Of a DNA stretch of 64,000 bases, positions 51,785-61,128 are shown piece after piece. The notes beneath the pieces were generated by a model. The model searched no databases. It had not been told where the DNA came from and saw only the letters and a program-made list of their open reading frames with translations. The position numbers and the translations under genes were made by a program. This DNA is from Tenacibaculum dicentrarchi (GTDB taxonomy: Bacteria > Bacteroidota > Bacteroidia > Flavobacteriales > Flavobacteriaceae): assembly GCF_964036635.1 (NCBI RefSeq), contig NZ_OZ038524.1, positions 2,237,001 through 2,301,000 on the forward strand. Reading direction: 5' to 3'. How positions within the stretch are numbered: position 1 is the stretch's first letter; every line of letters starts with the position of its first letter.

Positions 51785-51878
51785 CAAGTATTATTCTTGA
51801 TTTTCAACTTAAAAACTAAACATAAAACTGATAATTTGTAACTTTATCAGCAAAACATAAATATTAAAAATACGACTT

Positions 51879-53279
51879 ATGAAATATGATTTAATCGTTA
51901 TTGGTTCTGGTCCTGGTGGATATATTGCAGCTATTAGAGCGGCACAATTAGGGTCTAATGTAGCTATTATCGAAAAATACTCGACTTTAGGAGGAACTTG
52001 TTTAAATGTTGGATGTATTCCTTCAAAAGCATTGTTAGATTCTTCACATCATTATCACGATGCTGTAAATCATTTTGATGCACACGGAATTACCGTTGAA
52101 AAGCCTTCTTTCGATTTCAACAAAATGGTAGGAAGAAAAGATAATATTGTAGAAACTACTACTGCTGGAATTAAATATTTAATGGACAAAAATAAAATTA
52201 CTGTTCATGAAGGTTTGGGTTCTTTTGAAGATGCTACACACGTAAAAGTTACTAAAAATGATGGAACTTCAGAAGTAATTGAAGGTACAAATATCATTAT
52301 TGCTACAGGTTCTAAACCGTCAACTTTACCTTTTATTGAATTAGATAAAGAGCGTGTTATCACTTCTACAGAAGCTTTAAATTTAAAAGAAGTTCCTAAG
52401 CATTTATTAGTTATTGGTGGTGGAGTTATTGGACTGGAATTAGGTTCTGTTTACAAGCGTTTAGGTGCTGATGTAACGGTAATTGAATACGCTCCAAAAA
52501 TTACACCTACTATGGATGCTGATGTTTCTAAAGAACTTACTAAAGTTTTAAAGAAACAAGGAATGAAAATTAACGCCAATCACGGTGTTACTTCTGTTCA
52601 AAGAAATGGCGATGAAGTTATCGTAAAAGCGACTAACAAAAAAGGCGAAGAAGTTACTTTTACTGGTGATTATTGTTTAGTTGCTGTTGGTCGTAAGGCA
52701 TTTACAAAAGGCTTAGATTTAGAAAAAGCGGGTGTAAAACTTACCGACAGAGGAATGGTTGATGTAAATGACCATTTACAAACAAGTGTTTCTAATATTT
52801 ATGCAATTGGTGATGTTGTTCGTGGAGCAATGTTAGCGCATAAAGCCGAAGAAGAAGGTGTTGTTGTAGCTGAATTTTTAGCAGGGCAAAAACCTCATAT
52901 TGATTATAATTTAATTCCTGGAATTGTTTATACTTGGCCAGAAGTTGCGGCTGTTGGTAAAACAGAGCAAGAATTAAAAGATGCTGATGTTGCTTATAAA
53001 GTGGGTAAATTTTCAATGCGTGCTTTAGGTCGTTCTAGAGCTAGTGGCGATTTAGACGGTTTTGTAAAGGTTTTAGCCGATAAAAATACCGATGAAATTT
53101 TAGGAGTTCACATGGTTGGTGCACGTGTTGCCGATTTAATTATGGAAGCTGCCGTTGCCATGGAATTTAGAGCATCTGCCGAAGATTTGGCAAGAATTTG
53201 TCATGGTCACCCAACTTATTCAGAGGCTGTAAAAGAAGCTGCAAAAGGTGCCTGGGATGGTCAGCCTTTGAATGCTTAG
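51879..53279 (+). CDS. lpdA: Dihydrolipoyl dehydrogenase (E3)
   Basis: 466 residues. FAD site VIGSGPGGYIAAIRAAQLG, redox-active disulfide GGTCLNVGCIPSK, NAD site VIGGGVIGLELGSVYKRLGA and the C-terminal dimer motif HGHPTYSEAVKEAA with the catalytic His-Glu pair. It reoxidises the lipoyl groups of E2 enzymes, including the PdhC encoded at 6189. Monocistronic, closed by a terminator directly followed by dispersed repeat copy 3. Confidence 0.96.
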   Translation: MKYDLIVIGSGPGGYIAAIRAAQLGSNVAIIEKYSTLGGTCLNVGCIPSKALLDSSHHYHDAVNHFDAHGITVEKPSFDFNKMVGRKDNIVETTTAGIKYLMDKNKITVHEGLGSFEDATHVKVTKNDGTSEVIEGTNIIIATGSKPSTLPFIELDKERVITSTEALNLKEVPKHLLVIGGGVIGLELGSVYKRLGADVTVIEYAPKITPTMDADVSKELTKVLKKQGMKINANHGVTSVQRNGDEVIVKATNKKGEEVTFTGDYCLVAVGRKAFTKGLDLEKAGVKLTDRGMVDVNDHLQTSVSNIYAIGDVVRGAMLAHKAEEEGVVVAEFLAGQKPHIDYNLIPGIVYTWPEVAAVGKTEQELKDADVAYKVGKFSMRALGRSRASGDLDGFVKVLADKNTDEILGVHMVGARVADLIMEAAVAMEFRASAEDLARICHGHPTYSEAVKEAAKGAWDGQPLNA

Positions 53280-53302
53280 AATATTTTAAAATACATTTTT
53301 TT

Positions 53303-53339
53303 AAAAGGCAATCTCGTTTTGAGATTGTCTTTTTTTTTT
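53303..53339 (+). terminator. Terminator of lpdA
   Basis: GGCAATCTC / GAGATTGTC hairpin followed by a ten-base T run. Confidence 0.85.
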
Positions 53340-53424
53340 GGAGCTATTTCCCGCTTTCCGCACTCGCTTTTTTTGTTTGAAAAAAACAAAAAAGAGCTCA
53401 AACAATTGCTTCAATCGGGGCTAG
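53340..53424 (+). repeat. 85-nt dispersed repeat, copy 3
   Basis: The same family as 25675-25766, with a shortened central A/T loop. It abuts the lpdA terminator. Confidence 0.85.
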
Positions 53425-53476
53425 AATTCGAGTCCGTCAACTTTAATTTAGCTAATTTGCCAAAATTCTCCTTTTG

Positions 53477-53507
53477 ATGTGATGCTGAAATAAATTCAGC
53501 ATGACGT
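53477..53507 (-). repeat. 31-nt hairpin repeat, copy D
   Basis: ATGTGATGCTGAAATAAATT followed by CAGCATGACGT: the TGCTGAA / TTCAGCA stem is kept and differences lie in the loop and flanks. Confidence 0.8.
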
Positions 53508-53531
53508 TTATCTCTTTTAAAAAATAATTAG

Positions 53532-53565
53532 AAAAAAAAAGCAACCTCATTTTGAGATTGCTTTT
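53532..53565 (-). terminator. Terminator of the Ig-repeat lipoprotein gene
   Basis: AGCAACCTC / GAGATTGCT hairpin; the plus-strand A run at 53532-53540 gives a minus-strand T run. Confidence 0.78.
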
Positions 53566-53603
53566 TGTATATATAAATTTTAATTTTATCTAAAACAATT
53601 TAA

Positions 53604-55346
53604 TTATTGAATTCTAACAGTTATTAAAAGTACTTGTTCTTTATTTTTATCATCAGGATTTCCTTTTACTATCGACAAATAATAATTACCCGATTTTAGT
53701 GTTTTTACACTAAATTTAGTAGCATCGCCAGTAATTTCTCCACGGTCTGAACCATAACCTGAAGCATCTACGGTACAATTATCAATAGTATTATTAAAAA
53801 TTTCAAAATCAATAGTAGCACCTAATGCTACATAAACATCATAACTTTTTTCTTGATTTGCTGTAAAATAAGGTGTCGCCATTCCGTATTCTGAACTATC
53901 TTTCTGAATAACATCCACACCATTTATTTTAATTGAAGCTGATATTAATGTTTTATATTTTACTGTAAAACTTTTTGAATCAGTAGCATCATCTTTTCTT
54001 GATACCGTAACAACTACCTCACCTCCTTTTCTAACAGAAAAATTACGATTTAATTTTAAATAATACTTGCTATCATCTAAAGGTGATTGTTGTATTTCAT
54101 CAAAAGTTAAAATATTTTCTTTACTAAAAGTAACATCATATTCACCAATTCCTCCTTGAAGAGTTAAATCTAAATAGCTTAAATCATAAAGAGTTGTAGC
54201 GTTTACCTCAATATCATCATTAAAAATAGCTAATGGATTTGGTGCAACAACTATTACGGTTACTTTTTCTGTGGTAACTCCATCGGTAAAGGTTAATTCT
54301 GCCGAACCAACTTGAGTTGTTTTTATAACTACTGTACGGCTACTTGAGCCATATTCATCTTTTATTTCAGCAGTTGCAACACTTGAATTTGTTGAACTTA
54401 CTGATATCGCATCTATTTTACCCTCCACAGTTATTTCAACCGATTTTCCCATTGGAATTTCTAATTCAGTTTCCGATACACTTAATGCCTTAAATACCTT
54501 TACATCTAAATCTATTTCTTTTGATTTAGCATCGGTAATAACATAACTATCTGAAGCTGTTTTGGCACTATCAAAAACAATAATATTTCCATTAACATCT
54601 TCTTGCCCCTCTTTATTTACAATTTTATAAGTTGATTCTGATTTACTCCAAGTATATTTATCTGTTAAAACATAAGGAGCTGTTCCTGTTAAAATAGTTA
54701 CTGTTCCTGTTTGTGTTAAAATAAACTCCACTTTTTCTTTATCAAGAGTTAATTCAGGTGCTGGTGTAATTTTAACGGTTATTACAGCGGTTTTTTTAGT
54801 TTTAACATCAGTTAAAGTTACTTCAGATTCTCCTAATACTTTCCCTGTAATTTTAATATCCATGCCTACTATTTCGGCAGTTACATTGCTATTATTTACA
54901 CTTATTTCATACTGGCTAGAACCTGCTAAAATTTTAACGGTAGCAATTTCATCTACTAAAATATTTACTAATGATTTTTCAATAGCCACATCAGGTGTTT
55001 TTACCAATACAGTAATTTCCGATTTTTTATCGGCAGCATCAACAAGCGTAATGGTGGCTGTTCCTGCGCTTACAGGTGTTACTGAAATTGTTGTTTTTTG
55101 AGTTTCTTTATCAATAATTATACTAGCTGTCGCTATTTTTTTATCTGATGAAGTTACACTATAAGCTCCATTCCCTTTTAAAACATTGATAATTCCTGCT
55201 GTTCCTTTTTCGGTAAGCGTTAATTCTTTACTGTTTAATTCGATATCTACTATAGGGATTGGCTCATCTTCAGAACAAGAAACCATAGTTAATAGGGTTA
55301 AAAACCCTAATAGTAGTACACTAAAAATTAAATTACTTTTTTTCAT
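53604..55346 (-). CDS. Lipoprotein with tandem Ig-like (BIG2-type) domains
   Basis: 580 residues with a lipoprotein signal (LTMVSCSEDEP). About five tandem beta domains of roughly 80 residues, each opening like IELNSKELTLTEKGTAGIIN or LTLDKEKVEFILTQTGTVTI and closing with AVITV-type strands. The C-terminal domain (about 470-580) differs (VYVALGATIDFEIFNNTIDN) and may be a beta-sandwich of pre-peptidase type. Probably surface-exposed and adhesive or scaffolding. Monocistronic, with its own promoter (55393-55400). Confidence 0.75.
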   Translation of the reverse strand: MKKSNLIFSVLLLGFLTLLTMVSCSEDEPIPIVDIELNSKELTLTEKGTAGIINVLKGNGAYSVTSSDKKIATASIIIDKETQKTTISVTPVSAGTATITLVDAADKKSEITVLVKTPDVAIEKSLVNILVDEIATVKILAGSSQYEISVNNSNVTAEIVGMDIKITGKVLGESEVTLTDVKTKKTAVITVKITPAPELTLDKEKVEFILTQTGTVTILTGTAPYVLTDKYTWSKSESTYKIVNKEGQEDVNGNIIVFDSAKTASDSYVITDAKSKEIDLDVKVFKALSVSETELEIPMGKSVEITVEGKIDAISVSSTNSSVATAEIKDEYGSSSRTVVIKTTQVGSAELTFTDGVTTEKVTVIVVAPNPLAIFNDDIEVNATTLYDLSYLDLTLQGGIGEYDVTFSKENILTFDEIQQSPLDDSKYYLKLNRNFSVRKGGEVVVTVSRKDDATDSKSFTVKYKTLISASIKINGVDVIQKDSSEYGMATPYFTANQEKSYDVYVALGATIDFEIFNNTIDNCTVDASGYGSDRGEITGDATKFSVKTLKSGNYYLSIVKGNPDDKNKEQVLLITVRIQ

Positions 55347-55392
55347 TTTCTTTGATTTTTTCTACTTATTTTTATTCAATCTTAATAAAATA

Positions 55393-55400
55393 CAAAATTA
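55393..55400 (-). promoter_or_regulatory. Promoter of the Ig-repeat lipoprotein gene
   Basis: Minus-strand TAATTTTG with a TTG 19 nt further upstream; a 46-nt leader precedes the ATG. Confidence 0.6.
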
Positions 55401-55453
55401 ATCTTTTAATTATAATCAGCAATAGTAAATCCTTTTAAATTTAAAAAAAGCAC

Positions 55454-55487
55454 AAAAAAAAAGCCAAACAAATTTGTTTGGCTTTTT
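55454..55487 (-). terminator. Terminator of the SurA/PpiD-type gene
   Basis: AAGCCAAACA / TGTTTGGCTT hairpin with flanking A and T runs, 18 nt beyond the stop codon. Confidence 0.82.
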
Positions 55488-55504
55488 AATATTTTATTTA
55501 GTTT

Positions 55505-57622
55505 TTAGATTCCGTAAAAAGAAGTCATATTGTCTTCAATGTTTGATGCTTTTTTAATCGCTTCATACATTTGGAATGTTTTATTTTTTCTTTCGTTTAC
55601 TAAACGCTTTCTAAAAGAATCGTAATTTGGTAATGCTGTTGGTAATTTTTTAGCTGTTACTTGAAAAGCAAAAACACCTTTATCACCTACTACATTTTTA
55701 ATTACAGTATTTTCTTTAGCGTTAAGCATTGCACCTATTATTTTTGGTTCATACCCTACACCAGAAATTGTTGGTGACTGTAAATTTACATCTGTAGCAT
55801 TTTTAACAGTTAGTGAAACTGATTTAGCTATTTCATCTAAAGTAGCTCCATTAATTTTAGCTTCAATTAATTTAGCTTTTTTTAAGTTTGTTAAAATAGG
55901 ACGCACTTTTGAAGTTGCTTTTTCAGCCGACATTAAACCTTTTGCTGTTTTACCAGTTAAAGTTGCTACTACATAACCACCTTCAATATCAAAACGTTTA
56001 GAAGCGCCTTTTTTGGTTTCTTTGTTAAAAGACCAGGTAATAATTTCTCTTTCTTTTCCAATACCTGCTACTGTTTCATCTAAAGGTTTTAAACCAATTG
56101 CTGGCTGAGAAGTTAATTTTTTATCTTTTACCACTTCGTCAAAACTTTTACCGTTTGATAATGCTAAAGCAAATGTTTCGGCATTTTTAAAAACAGCATC
56201 TTCAGTTGCTTCAGAAGCTTCAATTTTACGAGAAAATGTTGCTAATTTAACCACTGGCTGAAAATTCTTTTGACCATCAATTTTAATTACATGGAATCCA
56301 AATTGAGATTTTACAACCCCTACAGCATCTTTTTTTCCTTCAAAAACAAAATCTCTAAAAGAAGGAACCATTCTGTTATAACCAAACCAATCATAAAAAC
56401 CACCTTTTTCAGCAGAACCTTTATCCGAAGAAAACTCTTTTGCTAAAGCAGCAAATTTAGCACTACTTCCTTTTACAATTGCCAATAAACTATCAGCAGT
56501 TTGTTTTGCTTGTTCTTCTGTTTGGGTAACCGTAGCATCTGCGCTTGCAGCTCCAACAAAAGGGATTAAAATATGACTTGCCTTAGCAGAGTCTGGTAAT
56601 TGAGTTACCGTTGTTATTTTTGATAATTTAAAATAATTTGCATCTTTATAAGGACCAAAAACATCGCCTTGTTTACCTTCAAAAATAGCTTCTGCTACCA
56701 CTTGTGGTACTTGAGATTTGAATTTGTAATTGTTATCAAGTGTTGTATCAGAATTATTTTCTGATAAAAACACTGCATAATCAGTCGTATTTTTTAATCC
56801 TTTTACAGGAACATTTCCTTTAGTTACAGAATCTTCAATTAAAGTAGCAACTTGTGCTTTAATAGCCGTTTCATCTTGAGTTGTTGCTTTAATATCAAAC
56901 TTTACAAAGTTGATATCTCTTGAAGCAGCCACTTGAAATTCTGCAGAATGCTTACTAATATAATTTTGGATATCGTTTGTTGTTATTTTTACCTCATCAT
57001 CTTTAATTGACGTGTAAGGAACATATACATATTTACCAGAAATTTTTGTGTTTGCATTTAAATATTGTGCCTCACCTTCTTTTAAAGATGCACCTAAACC
57101 AGCCGAAACCAGATTATCGTATGCTGTTTTTTCAAGGTTATTTTTTAAAGAAGCCATATAATTTTGCCAATTTCTCCAATCAGCACCATTTTCTTCTTTA
57201 ATTGTAACTAAATAACTTTTTAGTTTATTTTTATCTAAAATATTTGAAGTTTGAAACCTTGGATCATTTTGTATAAACTCTGTTTCATATAAACTATTCA
57301 TAATATCAGCATCACCAATAGTAATTCCTGCTTCTTCTAGCTGAGTTTTATAAATTTTTTGTCTAACAATATTTCCCCAAACAGTTTTTGCTGCCTGCAT
57401 TTCAGAAACACGGTTACCTGTTTGTGTTTTATATGCTTCTAAAGCTTCCGCAAATTCTTGACGAGAGATGGTTTCTCCATTTACTTCGCCAATTTCATTT
57501 ACTTTACTTGCATTAAAAAAGTCTGATATTGTAGAAGGGTCTAATACAAAAGCAAAAAGTGCTAAACCAATTACAAGAATTAAGAACATTGAACGTTCTC
57601 TAATTTTCGATAAAATTGCCAT
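55505..57622 (-). CDS. SurA/PpiD-type peptidyl-prolyl isomerase
   Basis: 705 residues. MAILSKIRERSMFLILVIGL starts a single N-terminal membrane helix (about 12-30), followed by a SurA_N-like chaperone region (ETISRQEFAEALEAYKTQTG). A parvulin rotamase domain (about 345-450) contains ASHILIPFVGAA and SSDKGSAEKGGFYDWFGYNR. A long C-terminal region with a second degenerate rotamase-like part ends the protein. It folds exported outer-membrane proteins at the inner membrane. Last of the envelope gene string; a near-consensus promoter element (TATTTTCG) lies upstream. Confidence 0.9.
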   Translation of the reverse strand: MAILSKIRERSMFLILVIGLALFAFVLDPSTISDFFNASKVNEIGEVNGETISRQEFAEALEAYKTQTGNRVSEMQAAKTVWGNIVRQKIYKTQLEEAGITIGDADIMNSLYETEFIQNDPRFQTSNILDKNKLKSYLVTIKEENGADWRNWQNYMASLKNNLEKTAYDNLVSAGLGASLKEGEAQYLNANTKISGKYVYVPYTSIKDDEVKITTNDIQNYISKHSAEFQVAASRDINFVKFDIKATTQDETAIKAQVATLIEDSVTKGNVPVKGLKNTTDYAVFLSENNSDTTLDNNYKFKSQVPQVVAEAIFEGKQGDVFGPYKDANYFKLSKITTVTQLPDSAKASHILIPFVGAASADATVTQTEEQAKQTADSLLAIVKGSSAKFAALAKEFSSDKGSAEKGGFYDWFGYNRMVPSFRDFVFEGKKDAVGVVKSQFGFHVIKIDGQKNFQPVVKLATFSRKIEASEATEDAVFKNAETFALALSNGKSFDEVVKDKKLTSQPAIGLKPLDETVAGIGKEREIITWSFNKETKKGASKRFDIEGGYVVATLTGKTAKGLMSAEKATSKVRPILTNLKKAKLIEAKINGATLDEIAKSVSLTVKNATDVNLQSPTISGVGYEPKIIGAMLNAKENTVIKNVVGDKGVFAFQVTAKKLPTALPNYDSFRKRLVNERKNKTFQMYEAIKKASNIEDNMTSFYGI

Positions 57623-57700
57623 ACGTTATTTATTTTATTAACAGTGAGCGAAAATACAATTTCGCTTTAAATAAAACAATGTTTTTTAAAGCTGTTTTTT

Positions 57701-58990
57701 TTAAGCTTCTTTATCGGTAATTTTTAAATACAAATCGTCAATTTTTGTGGCACTTACTTTTAGTATTTTTATATAGAGTTTATCTAACTGTAAAATAGCA
57801 CCTTGCTCGGGTATTGTTTCAGTATAATTTATAATAAACCCCCCTAAGGTTTCATAAGCTTCTTCTTTGGGAATGTTTAAATCGTATTCTTCATTTAAAT
57901 AATCAACCTCTAAACGTGCTGAAAAATTAAATTCAAAATCGTTTATTTTTTCTTCTAACAATTCTTGGCTATCGTGTTCATCTTCAATTTCACCAAACAA
58001 TTCTTCTACCACGTCTTCTACAGTAATAATACCCGAAGTACCTCCATATTCATCAACAACAACAGCAATACTTTTTCTTTTTTTCATTAAACTGTTTAAA
58101 ACATCGTTAATTATCATTGATTCTGGCACAAATTCAACTGGCAATAGTATTGATTTAATAGACATAGGATTTTTAAATAATTCAAAAGCATTTATATATC
58201 CTAAAATATCGTCTAACGAATTTTTATACACCAATATTTTAGATAAACCTGTTGTTATAAATATGTTTTTTAGGTTTTCTACTGATTCGTGCATATCAAT
58301 AGCCACTATTTCGGTACGAGGTACCATTATTTCACGAGCTTTTACCTTGTGAAATTCTAAGGCATTTTGAAAAATTTGAATTTCTGAATCAATATCATCA
58401 TCATTTCCCCTATCTAGTTGTTCTACAATATAATTTCCTAGTTCTTCTTTACTAAATTCAGTTTTAGTTTCGTTTTCTTTTATTCTGAAGATAAGGAAGA
58501 GAAAAAAATCAGAAATTTTAGTAATAACCCATGTAATTCCATAAAATAACAAGTAAAAAAAATAGGCAGGAACTACAAAAAACTTAAGCATTTCATTTGC
58601 ATAAATTCGAAACATTGTTTTTGGTAAAAACTCTGCTGTTATTAGAATAACAATGGTAGATATTACTGTTTGAGTTAACAAACTTAAATCATCTAATAAA
58701 TAGTTTATAAAAATAATATTACTTGGTAAGAGCAAGTGAAACCAGTGTATTAGCAATCGCCCCATAAAATAACTATATATAACCAAAGCTACATTATTAC
58801 CAACTAGCATTGTAGTGATAAATTTTGAAGATTTTTCGGTTAATATTGCTAAAATTTTAGGTAAAAATCCTACTCTATTTTTCTCTAATTCAATATGTAA
58901 TTTATTGGCTGAGATAAAAGCGATTTCCATTCCTGAAAAAAAGGCTGAAAATAATATTGATACAAAAATTACAATGATTTCAAATTCCAT
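57701..58990 (-). CDS. CNNM/CorC-type membrane protein (hemolysin family)
   Basis: 429 residues. DUF21/CNNM membrane domain with four helices (about 1-170), two CBS domains (about 205-330; MVPRTEIVAIDMHESVENLK, VVDEYGGTSGIITVEDVVEE) and a C-terminal CorC/HlyC domain (about 345-425). Members are implicated in Mg2+ or Co2+ export rather than hemolysis. Its ATG overlaps the stop codon of the small membrane-protein gene upstream by one base (TAATG), showing translational coupling. Confidence 0.92.
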   Translation of the reverse strand: MEFEIIVIFVSILFSAFFSGMEIAFISANKLHIELEKNRVGFLPKILAILTEKSSKFITTMLVGNNVALVIYSYFMGRLLIHWFHLLLPSNIIFINYLLDDLSLLTQTVISTIVILITAEFLPKTMFRIYANEMLKFFVVPAYFFYLLFYGITWVITKISDFFLFLIFRIKENETKTEFSKEELGNYIVEQLDRGNDDDIDSEIQIFQNALEFHKVKAREIMVPRTEIVAIDMHESVENLKNIFITTGLSKILVYKNSLDDILGYINAFELFKNPMSIKSILLPVEFVPESMIINDVLNSLMKKRKSIAVVVDEYGGTSGIITVEDVVEELFGEIEDEHDSQELLEEKINDFEFNFSARLEVDYLNEEYDLNIPKEEAYETLGGFIINYTETIPEQGAILQLDKLYIKILKVSATKIDDLYLKITDKEA

Positions 58991-59187
58991 TATTTTTGTT
59001 GATTTCTCTTGGCTAGTTTTCTTCTAAAATGACGTTTAAAAAAGAAAATTAAAGTAATAAAGATACCAAAACCAAACATAATAAATGCTTCTTCTTTATC
59101 TGAATTAAATTTTAAAATCCCTTCAATAAAAAAAAGTACGCCAATAACTAAGTAGCCGTATTGTAAATATTTCCAAAAAGTGTTCAT
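58990..59187 (-). CDS. Small membrane protein of unknown function
   Basis: 65 residues with two hydrophobic stretches (about 8-26 and 33-52) and a strongly basic C-terminus (KRHFRRKLAKRNQQK). Its stop codon shares a base with the start of the CNNM/CorC gene. Gene order is conserved enough in appearance to suggest a role beside CorC. No family recognised. Confidence 0.75.
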   Translation of the reverse strand: MNTFWKYLQYGYLVIGVLFFIEGILKFNSDKEEAFIMFGFGIFITLIFFFKRHFRRKLAKRNQQK

Positions 59188-59220
59188 ATATTTTATCTAT
59201 GCTTGTATTTAGCCTGTGTT

Positions 59221-59787
59221 TTATTTTTGGTTAGCTTGTAAATTTCCTGTTATATCTTTGGCAATCCATTTGGTTAAGTTTTCTTTCGATTCAAAACCAA
59301 AACCATTGATAGTATCATTTAATGTTGTTAATCTAAAACCATCTTCGGTAAAGAAATAATGTTCTTTTTGATCCCAAAATAACTGATTGGTTTCTAACTT
59401 GGTATTTTCTTTATAATTTAAAATAACCACATTTCCTTTAATTTCAGAAATAGCCGTTTTAGTATATGTTATGGCATAATTCCCCGAAATACTTGTTGAA
59501 TCACGTTGGGTTTTATCAATAGAAACAATTTTAATTCCTTTTGGGAATTCCATATAAGGATGGTCTTTACGGTTAGAAAAATCATGAAAAATAGGCGCTT
59601 TTGTTTTAGAGGTTATTTTCCCTGAATCTTTTTTAACATGATACATATTTTTAGCCGTTCCTACGGGCATATTTTTATCGGCTAAAAAATCTCGTACTTC
59701 TTTTTTAGAATTTACGCATGAAAAAAGCATTGTTACCATAAAAATGGCAACAATGCTTTTACATTTATTTGTGATATTTTGCTTCAT
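59221..59787 (-). CDS. lptC: LPS export periplasmic protein LptC
   Basis: 188 residues from the ATG at 59787; a TTG one codon earlier is less likely. N-terminal anchor with lipoprotein-like end (VTMLFSCVNSK). The mature beta-rich LptC/OstA-like domain has APIFHDFSNRKDHPYMEFPK and a final KLETNQLFWDQKEHYFFTED strand pair. It would pass LPS from LptBFG to LptA. The family match rests on layout and position in the envelope operon. Confidence 0.8.
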   Translation of the reverse strand: MKQNITNKCKSIVAIFMVTMLFSCVNSKKEVRDFLADKNMPVGTAKNMYHVKKDSGKITSKTKAPIFHDFSNRKDHPYMEFPKGIKIVSIDKTQRDSTSISGNYAITYTKTAISEIKGNVVILNYKENTKLETNQLFWDQKEHYFFTEDGFRLTTLNDTINGFGFESKENLTKWIAKDITGNLQANQK

Positions 59788-59796
59788 CAATATTTA

Positions 59797-61107
59797 TTAT
59801 GGAATACGAACAGTTTCACCAATCCAACATCCAATTTTATGCGTTGCTCCTGAAGCAACTCCTTTTTGGAATACTAATTTTTTTGATGGCATATTTTTTC
59901 TATAGCTAGCAATATATCTATTAGCACCACATCCTGGATCTACTTTACTCGCTTTTAAAGCTTTGTTTAAAGCAGCTACATATACCATTCTTTTTTCAAA
60001 TTCATCAGCACCACAAGAATTGGCACTTCTTTGATATAAACTTGCGATAAATAAATATGCTTTCCCCATGTTTGGGTTATATTTTAACGCTTCATACGCT
60101 AAAGCTCTTCCTCTATTTCCTCCTGCACTTTGTGCTTCTCTTAATTTATATTTTGCCTTTTTAAATGGGTCTGTTTCTAAATCAAAAGCTTTCTTTTTCA
60201 TTTGAGTAGCTCCATTTTTATCACCATTTTTAGCTAAAACTCCTGCTAAGAAATTGTAAGCATCAGCCGATTGTGTTGTTTCAGCATATGAATTTGCTAA
60301 CTTTTCAAATAAAGGGTCTGTTTGACATCCTTTATTATACATTCTTGAAACAGCTCTTTTTAACCAAACTCCATCGGTTTTATTTTCTTCATAATCTCTA
60401 GTATAAATAGGGATTAATCGTTCACAAGTTGCTATTTTAGAAATCATAGCATCTAAACCTCCTTCTACTTGTCCTAAAGCAGTAGAATTAATTGTAAAAG
60501 CTTTTAAATTTCTTTTTTCTCTAGCTCCAATAGTTCCTAAAGAATCTTTCAATTGTAATTTTGATACTTTTTTATTGTAATCTTCTAATTTTTCATTAAC
60601 AGACTCCATTACATCATCATAAGTATCAAAAACTTTTTGAGGATTTGTATCTTTGTTTGCTTCTGCTGTTGATTTAAAGTATCTAAAAATATTTTTTACT
60701 CCCATATCTTTAGGAGAAATATCGTATGCTTTTTTCAGATACACAAAAACCTCTTGGTCTGTAGCTAATTTATTTTTCACTAAATAAGTTGCGTAATCAC
60801 TATGTGCTTTTGCAGCACCTTTTACAGGAAAATTTAGTAACCTCGCTTCATAAATTCTTTTAGCTAAGACAGGATCTTTTGTTTTACTTGCTATTTTAGA
60901 TCCGTATTTATAAATATTAACAGATAATTTTGGGCAATTTGTTAATAAGTATTCTAAACTTATTTTGGCAGCATCATACTTACCTGTTTTTGTGTCTCCT
61001 TTAAAAAGGTTGTACTTCATGTTACACTCTTGACTTGCTTGCGCCTTGACACCGTTTACTGCCACAAACAAAAATAATCCTGTTAGCAAATACGTAATTT
61101 TCTTCAT
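59797..61107 (-). CDS. Periplasmic TPR-like repeat protein
   Basis: 436 residues with a signal peptide (cleavage near NGVKAQ). Repeated helical pairs of tetratricopeptide type, such as YDAAKISLEYLLTNCPKLSV, YAETTQSADAYNFLAGVLAK and MGKAYLFIASLYQRSANSCG. A C-terminal non-repeat part has four Cys-containing or conserved stretches (MVYVAALNKALKASKVDPGC). Probably a scaffold for envelope assembly. It lies 9 nt upstream of lptC and 21 nt downstream of the outer-membrane protein gene. Confidence 0.82.
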   Translation of the reverse strand: MKKITYLLTGLFLFVAVNGVKAQASQECNMKYNLFKGDTKTGKYDAAKISLEYLLTNCPKLSVNIYKYGSKIASKTKDPVLAKRIYEARLLNFPVKGAAKAHSDYATYLVKNKLATDQEVFVYLKKAYDISPKDMGVKNIFRYFKSTAEANKDTNPQKVFDTYDDVMESVNEKLEDYNKKVSKLQLKDSLGTIGAREKRNLKAFTINSTALGQVEGGLDAMISKIATCERLIPIYTRDYEENKTDGVWLKRAVSRMYNKGCQTDPLFEKLANSYAETTQSADAYNFLAGVLAKNGDKNGATQMKKKAFDLETDPFKKAKYKLREAQSAGGNRGRALAYEALKYNPNMGKAYLFIASLYQRSANSCGADEFEKRMVYVAALNKALKASKVDPGCGANRYIASYRKNMPSKKLVFQKGVASGATHKIGCWIGETVRIP

Positions 61108-61128
61108 CCTATTAATCGTTTTGTTTTG

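Larger units (their letters stand above)
53280..53603. other. 324-nt gene-free region with terminators and repeats
   Basis: In order: the lpdA terminator (53303-53339), dispersed repeat copy 3 (53340-53424), the 31-nt hairpin repeat copy D (53477-53507) and the terminator of the minus-strand Ig-repeat gene (53532-53565). Nothing else was seen. Confidence 0.75.

Noticed and set aside
53198..53380. Frame spanning the end of lpdA, its terminator and a repeat
   Set aside because: It overlaps conserved lpdA sequence and a terminator, with no protein-like features.
57701..58990. A hemolysin virulence factor
   Set aside because: The old family name reflects an early assignment; the CNNM, CBS and CorC domains point to metal transport.
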